NCBI GenBank assembly: GCA_022711465.1
Contig: JAKLEZ010000017.1
Coordinates: 84,671 to 148,670 of the forward strand
Source: Planctomycetota bacterium
GTDB lineage: Bacteria; Planctomycetota; Phycisphaerae; UBA1845; PWPN01
Direction: 5' to 3'
Length of the DNA: 64,000 nt
The position numbers and the translations under genes are program-made. Every line of letters begins with the position of its first letter. The stretch's first letter is position 1. Shown in pieces: positions 60,227-64,000 of this stretch. Under the pieces are notes generated by a model that ran no database searches, was not told the origin of the DNA, and worked only from the letters and a program-made list of their open reading frames with translations.

Positions 60227-60688
60227 CACCCGCCCACCTGGACGAAATACACCACATCCGCTTTTTCCCCTCCTAGCACCACCTCGGCCCACCAAAGATC
60301 GGCCGTGGACCGATAACTGCGCCTTTCCCTGGACTGAAGAATAGTTGCTGTACATGGACTTGTCAACAGAAAAAAACGCGTGTATCGACAAAAAGGACGC
60401 CAAGCATGCGTCCAGGGTTTCGGGAATCGAGACTGACGGTAGACCGTCAGGCCGTTTGATGTCCTACTATCAAGACGTCCCTGCACTGCATGGCTTCTCA
60501 AGCCGGGAGCGTTCGATTAGCCGTAACTTGTTTCCATGCAAAGGGTTTGGTGTTAGGAAGCTCCCCAACTGGGGTGACTTTGCTGGAAAAAACACTGACT
60601 CCGCTCGAAACGTTGAACTGACTCACGAAAACAAGTGCACCACCCCCATAACCGTGGTCGATAAATCGCTAGAAGCGAGGGACCACGG
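60227..60688. other. Divergent regulatory region
   Basis: A 462-bp gap between divergent genes. AT-rich stretches lie at 60335-60400 and 60530-60640. It contains the 18-bp dyad at 60433-60450. A 146-residue plus-strand frame at 60345-60785 has no credible start or composition and is not taken as a gene. Confidence 0.5.
60433..60450. promoter_or_regulatory. Operator-like palindrome
   Basis: CTGACGGT AG ACCGTCAG is a perfect 8-bp dyad with a 2-bp spacer. It is centred 247 bp upstream of the export lipoprotein gene and 215 bp upstream of the divergent gene. Short spacers and perfect arms are typical of sites for dimeric DNA-binding regulators. The regulator is unknown. Confidence 0.55.
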
Positions 60689-62014
60689 ATGGAATCCCTT
60701 TGCACATCGGGGCTTAGATGGATGGGCGGACTCATGCGTAGGTTGGAACACTCGGCGGTGCGGGTGGTGCGAAGACGGACCCTAAGGACTTGGCAGTACC
60801 TCGCGAGGGCCTGCGGTGAAGTGCGAGCCTTGTCTGTCATGAGCGTGTTTGGGCTGGCGTGCATCGCGAGCTCGGGCTGCCATGATGACCGGATTAGCGT
60901 CCACCAGTTCCTGGCCATGGAGCAGGCGCAGCCCGGAACGCAGGCCATTTCCGCCTCCGAGCAGGCCATCGCTGCCAGCCAGCCGGCGAAGCCGGTGACG
61001 ATTCCGGGTCTGGAGCCCTGGGCCACCGGTCCGTACACGGTGGGGCCGGATGACGTGCTGGCCATCACCGTGGTCGGTCTCGAGGCAGCCAGCCTCCCTC
61101 CGGCCTATCAGACCCGGGTTAGCCAACAAGGTCAGATCAGGCTCCCGTCGATCGGTGCCGTTCAGGTAGCCGGGTTGACGCTTGACCAGCTCGAAGCCCG
61201 GATACTGGAGAAGTACGCCGGCAAGATCCGTGATGCAGAGACGCAGATAACCGTCACCGCGGAGGTCAAGGTCTTCGGTCCGATCAGCGTCACCGTGTTT
61301 GGAGACCTTTACCGGGCGAACAACGCGCAGTTCCAGGAAGTTGAGCTGCGTCATGACCGAGCCAGTGTTCTGCAGGCGATTCAGAGTGCCGGCGGCTTTC
61401 AGGACTTTGGGGGGCGAGTTACGCTGATTCCGGCCAGGAACCCTGCTCAGCCGGTCCTGTTTGATCTCAGCAGCCGAACGGACCTGGTGCGAGCGGCGAA
61501 GCCCGGCACGATAGAGCAAGCTGACCTGCTGATCGTCGACAACCGGCCGAACCAGGCGATCTACGTGTACGGTCTCGTGAATATTCCGGGGCCGATCAAC
61601 ATGCCGCGGGGAGCGACCATGTCTGTTCTTCAGACGATTGGTGCGGCCGGTGGCCCGCCGCTGGCTTTTGAGCCCAGGGAAGCCACGCTCATGCGCCGGA
61701 AGCCTGCCGGCGAGGTCGTGCGGGTCAAGCTCAATCTGGATAAAATCAAGGAAGGCAAGGATCCGGACATCACACTGGCGGCCGGCGACGTTCTCGTTGT
61801 ACCGCACAACGCGGCGACCCGTATCGAGGAGTACATCAACCGCGCGTTCCAGCCGAGAATTGGGGTGGGTATCGACACGACGTACAATCCGTGGACGCTG
61901 TACTATCTGAGAAAGAGCGCCGAAATCGGAGGGCAGAACGGCAACTACTTCAACTCGTTGACCAATCTGCTGCAGACCGGCGCCATCACGCCGTTGCCGA
62001 CGGCTGTCCCGTAG
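60689..62014 (+). CDS. Wza-type polysaccharide export lipoprotein
   Basis: A 441-residue outer-membrane export protein of the PES/SLBB class that forms the channel for capsule or exopolysaccharide. The lipobox is ASSGC, after a basic segment of about 55 residues; the start at 60689 (GAGGG 8 nt upstream) may be too early, and an internal ATG could be the real start. The PES domain is seen in GPYTVGPDDVLAITVVG and VSQQGQIRLPSIGAVQVAGLT; SLBB repeats follow (SVTVFGDLYRANN, YVYGLVNIPGPINMPRGATM). No other polysaccharide genes are in the window, but a synthetase gene follows 226 bp downstream on the same strand. Confidence 0.86.
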   Translation: MESLCTSGLRWMGGLMRRLEHSAVRVVRRRTLRTWQYLARACGEVRALSVMSVFGLACIASSGCHDDRISVHQFLAMEQAQPGTQAISASEQAIAASQPAKPVTIPGLEPWATGPYTVGPDDVLAITVVGLEAASLPPAYQTRVSQQGQIRLPSIGAVQVAGLTLDQLEARILEKYAGKIRDAETQITVTAEVKVFGPISVTVFGDLYRANNAQFQEVELRHDRASVLQAIQSAGGFQDFGGRVTLIPARNPAQPVLFDLSSRTDLVRAAKPGTIEQADLLIVDNRPNQAIYVYGLVNIPGPINMPRGATMSVLQTIGAAGGPPLAFEPREATLMRRKPAGEVVRVKLNLDKIKEGKDPDITLAAGDVLVVPHNAATRIEEYINRAFQPRIGVGIDTTYNPWTLYYLRKSAEIGGQNGNYFNSLTNLLQTGAITPLPTAVP

Positions 62015-62142
62015 CCCCGGGCGGTGGTGTTGCGCCTGCTTCAAGGCACAACGCTCTCTGCCTTCAGGTGCAGCTCCTACGGAGGAGATGACCCGTCTCG
62101 GATAAAGGCTGTGTCCTTTCCGACAGACCGGATCCGTGTGAG

Positions 62143-62156
62143 GTCGTGCTCACGAC
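62143..62156. promoter_or_regulatory. Short dyad before the synthetase gene
   Basis: GTCGTG CT CACGAC, perfect 6-bp arms with a 2-bp spacer, lies 85 nt before the synthetase start. It could be an operator, but arms this short arise by chance fairly often. Confidence 0.3.
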
Positions 62157-62240
62157 AACGTGACTTGCCCACGGGGGGTGTCGTTCGCGGAGAGGTAAGG
62201 GTCCTATGTTCGCGTATTCTCGATTCGGATCGGAAGACGC

Positions 62241-64000
62241 ATGCGCACGACGTGCCGACCAGATTCAGCCCCTGAGCATGAGTTAGGCGCAACACGATCT
62301 TGTCGCTCAGAACAGGGTGGGGGCGACGCGGGTCGCGCGCCGTCCGCAGGTGGGCTGATTCACTCCTTCTTCCAGAACCAAGTAGCACTCATTCCCGACG
62401 CGGTCGCCGTCGTTTTCGAAGGCCGGGTGTTGACGTACGCGGAGTTGAACCGGCAGTCCAACCAACTGGCCCGCCATCTACGGGGACTTGGTGTCGGCCC
62501 GGAAGTGCGGGTCGGCATCTGCGTAGAGCGTTCGCTAGACATGGTCGTCGGCCTGCTGGGTATCCTCAAGGCTGGTGGAGCATACGTTCCCCTCGACCCA
62601 GCCTATCCACAGGAGCGACTCCGGTTCATTCTCGAGGATACCGCAGCCCCTGTGGTCGTGGCGCAGAGCAGCCTAGCGGAACGCCTGTCGAGTTACCGAG
62701 GGCAAGTTGTCTACCTCGACCGCGACGCGGCCCTGATTGCGGCTCGTTCCTGCGATCCCCTTGCCGAGGAACGGGCAACCGCATCCAATCTCGCCTATGT
62801 CATCTACACTTCGGGTTCGACCGGCCGCCCCAAGGGGGTGGCCATCGAGCATCGCAGCACGGTCGATCTGCTCCATTGGGCGCGCACGGTTTACTCGCCG
62901 GGTGAGCTGATCGGTGTCCTCGCTTCGACATCGCTGTGCTTCGATCTGTCCGTGTTTGAGCTGTTCGTACCGCTGAGCTGGGGCGGAACGGTGATTCTGG
63001 CGGAGAACGCACTGGCGGTCCCGAGCCTGCCAGAAGCGCCGCGCGTCACCCTGATCAACACCGTGCCGTCGGCCATGGCGGAACTGCTTCGGCTGCGAGC
63101 CGTGCCCGCCTCGGTGGGCACGGTCAACCTGGCGGGTGAGCCGCTGACCGCCCAGTTGGCGGACAGCATCTACGCTCTGGGGACGGTCAGCAAGGTCTAC
63201 GACCTGTACGGTCCATCGGAGGACACGACCTACAGCACGGTCGCTCTGCGGAAACCGGGCGGCAAGGCAACGATTGGCCGACCCATCGCAAACACATCGG
63301 TCTATATCCTGGACGAGCGCGGCCACCCCGTGGCGATCGGCACCCCGGGTGAGTTGTTCATCACCGGCAACGGCCTCGCCCGCGGGTACCTTGATCGTGC
63401 GGACCTGACTGCGGAGCGATTCGTGCCCGACCCGTTTGCTGGCAAGAGTGGAGCCCGCATGTACCGGACGGGGGACCTGGCGAGGTTTCTACCCGACGGA
63501 AACATCGAGTTTCTGGGCAGAATCGACCACCAAGTCAAGATCCGGGGTTTCCGCATCGAGTTGGGCGAGATCGAGTTTCAGCTTCGTGAGCACGAGAGCA
63601 TTCTCCAGGCGGTGGTGGTGGGCCATGGCGCCGCAGGCTATGACAAGCAACTGGTGGCGTACGTTGTGCCAAAGAACGGCCTCCCGATTGACGTGGCTGA
63701 GCTTCGACGACACCTGAAGGCTCGCCTGCCGGAGTACATGGTTCCAGGGTTCTTCGTTGAACTGACGGCGCTGCCGCTCTCCCCCAACGGGAAGCTGGAC
63801 CGCAAGGCCCTACCGGCTCCCGACGCCAGCCGGCCGCAAACAGGGCGTCGCTATGCGCCCCCGCGTAGTCCACTGGAGGACCTCCTAGCCAGCATCTGGC
63901 AGCAGGTTCTGGGCCTGGAGCGGGTCGGCATCGACGACGACTTCTTCGAACTGGGCGGGCACTCGCTGCTGGCGACTCAGGTCGTCTCCCGGGTGCGCGG
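62241..64000 (+). CDS. Non-ribosomal peptide synthetase, first module (cut by window edge)
   Basis: An open frame from ATG 62241 to the edge. There is no upstream condensation domain: the first 45 residues are a linker, then the adenylation core starts. Motifs in order: A1 LTYAELN, A2 LGILKAGGAYVPLDP, A3 YTSGSTGRPKG, A4 FDLSVFELF, A5 YGPSEDTTYST, A6 GELFITGNGLARGYL, A7 YRTGDLARFLPDG, A8 GRIDHQVKIRGFRIELGEIE, A10 NGKLDRKALP, and a carrier domain DDFFELGGHSLLATQ with the phosphopantetheine Ser. By alignment to GrsA positions, the substrate pocket is DLFNNALTYK, which I recall as an alanine code. The module loads the first residue of a peptide. Downstream modules lie beyond the window. Confidence 0.9.
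   Translation, partial: MRTTCRPDSAPEHELGATRSCRSEQGGGDAGRAPSAGGLIHSFFQNQVALIPDAVAVVFEGRVLTYAELNRQSNQLARHLRGLGVGPEVRVGICVERSLDMVVGLLGILKAGGAYVPLDPAYPQERLRFILEDTAAPVVVAQSSLAERLSSYRGQVVYLDRDAALIAARSCDPLAEERATASNLAYVIYTSGSTGRPKGVAIEHRSTVDLLHWARTVYSPGELIGVLASTSLCFDLSVFELFVPLSWGGTVILAENALAVPSLPEAPRVTLINTVPSAMAELLRLRAVPASVGTVNLAGEPLTAQLADSIYALGTVSKVYDLYGPSEDTTYSTVALRKPGGKATIGRPIANTSVYILDERGHPVAIGTPGELFITGNGLARGYLDRADLTAERFVPDPFAGKSGARMYRTGDLARFLPDGNIEFLGRIDHQVKIRGFRIELGEIEFQLREHESILQAVVVGHGAAGYDKQLVAYVVPKNGLPIDVAELRRHLKARLPEYMVPGFFVELTALPLSPNGKLDRKALPAPDASRPQTGRRYAPPRSPLEDLLASIWQQVLGLERVGIDDDFFELGGHSLLATQVVSRVR

Noticed and set aside
60345..60785. 146-residue plus-strand frame
   Set aside because: No binding site, no family features, and it spans the AT-rich divergent regulatory region and the start of the export lipoprotein gene in another frame.
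61000..64000. Recent horizontal transfer of the NRPS
   Set aside because: Base composition looks like that of the neighbouring genes and no integrase, transposon end or tRNA junction is seen near it, so transfer cannot be supported from this window alone.

Overview
The window looks like chromosomal DNA from a high-GC planctomycete, most likely of the class Phycisphaerae. The reasons are the GC-rich third codon positions, several GTG and TTG start codons, secreted sulfatase and glycoside hydrolase genes, PEP-CTERM-like surface proteins, LamG/dockerin proteins, a DUF1570 peptidase and a 65-residue Flp pilin. This placement is inferred from gene content; there is no rRNA or other phylogenetic marker in the window.

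Layout. 1-2.6 kb: an SGNH hydrolase cut by the left edge, a methyltransferase, tRNA-Arg(TCT), a gene-free stretch with a short repeat and a probable structured small RNA with its own promoter and terminator, and tRNA-Thr(CGT). 2.9-12 kb: GH78 rhamnosidase, an Ala/Pro-rich coiled-coil protein, a Tat-exported aldo/keto reductase, argH, a DUF1570 peptidase and a small lipoprotein. 12.2-18.8 kb, minus strand: housekeeping genes in the order hpf, ptsN, ptsH, ptsI, a DUF2344 protein, and an RNase E/G with an unusually long N-terminal extension. 19-28.4 kb: two coupled envelope proteins, an M48 protease overlapping a large secreted glycosidase-like protein, and a sulfatase. 28.6-36.7 kb: an orphan Flp pilin, then three exported proteins in line with a response regulator and histidine kinase. 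36.7-46 kb: a secreted TIM-barrel protein, a methyltransferase / radical SAM / CgeB-like glycosyltransferase cluster, a pectate-lyase-like beta-helix protein and a second aldo/keto reductase.

46.4-60.2 kb is a surface-protein region, all on the minus strand. It holds a 1235-residue repeat protein ending in a dockerin, a paralogue of its N-terminus ending in PEP-CTERM, a glycosidase-like protein with a malectin-like end, and five small exported proteins. Three of these five share a C-terminal sorting-type tail and a Cys...Gln-x-x-Ile-Trp pattern that resembles the internal thioester signature of Gram-positive adhesins. The other two form a second family. Two of the thioester-like genes are each preceded by a member of the second family, which suggests a duplicated two-gene unit. 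Each thioester-like gene is followed by a long GC-rich hairpin.

60.7-64 kb, plus strand: a Wza-type polysaccharide export lipoprotein, then the start of a non-ribosomal peptide synthetase. Its first module (adenylation plus carrier domain, no condensation domain) has the substrate code DLFNNALTYK, which I recall as an alanine code. The gene runs off the right edge. The most original parts of the window are the thioester-like surface cluster beside the export/NRPS locus, the small RNA near 2.3 kb, and the exported-protein operon with a dedicated two-component system.
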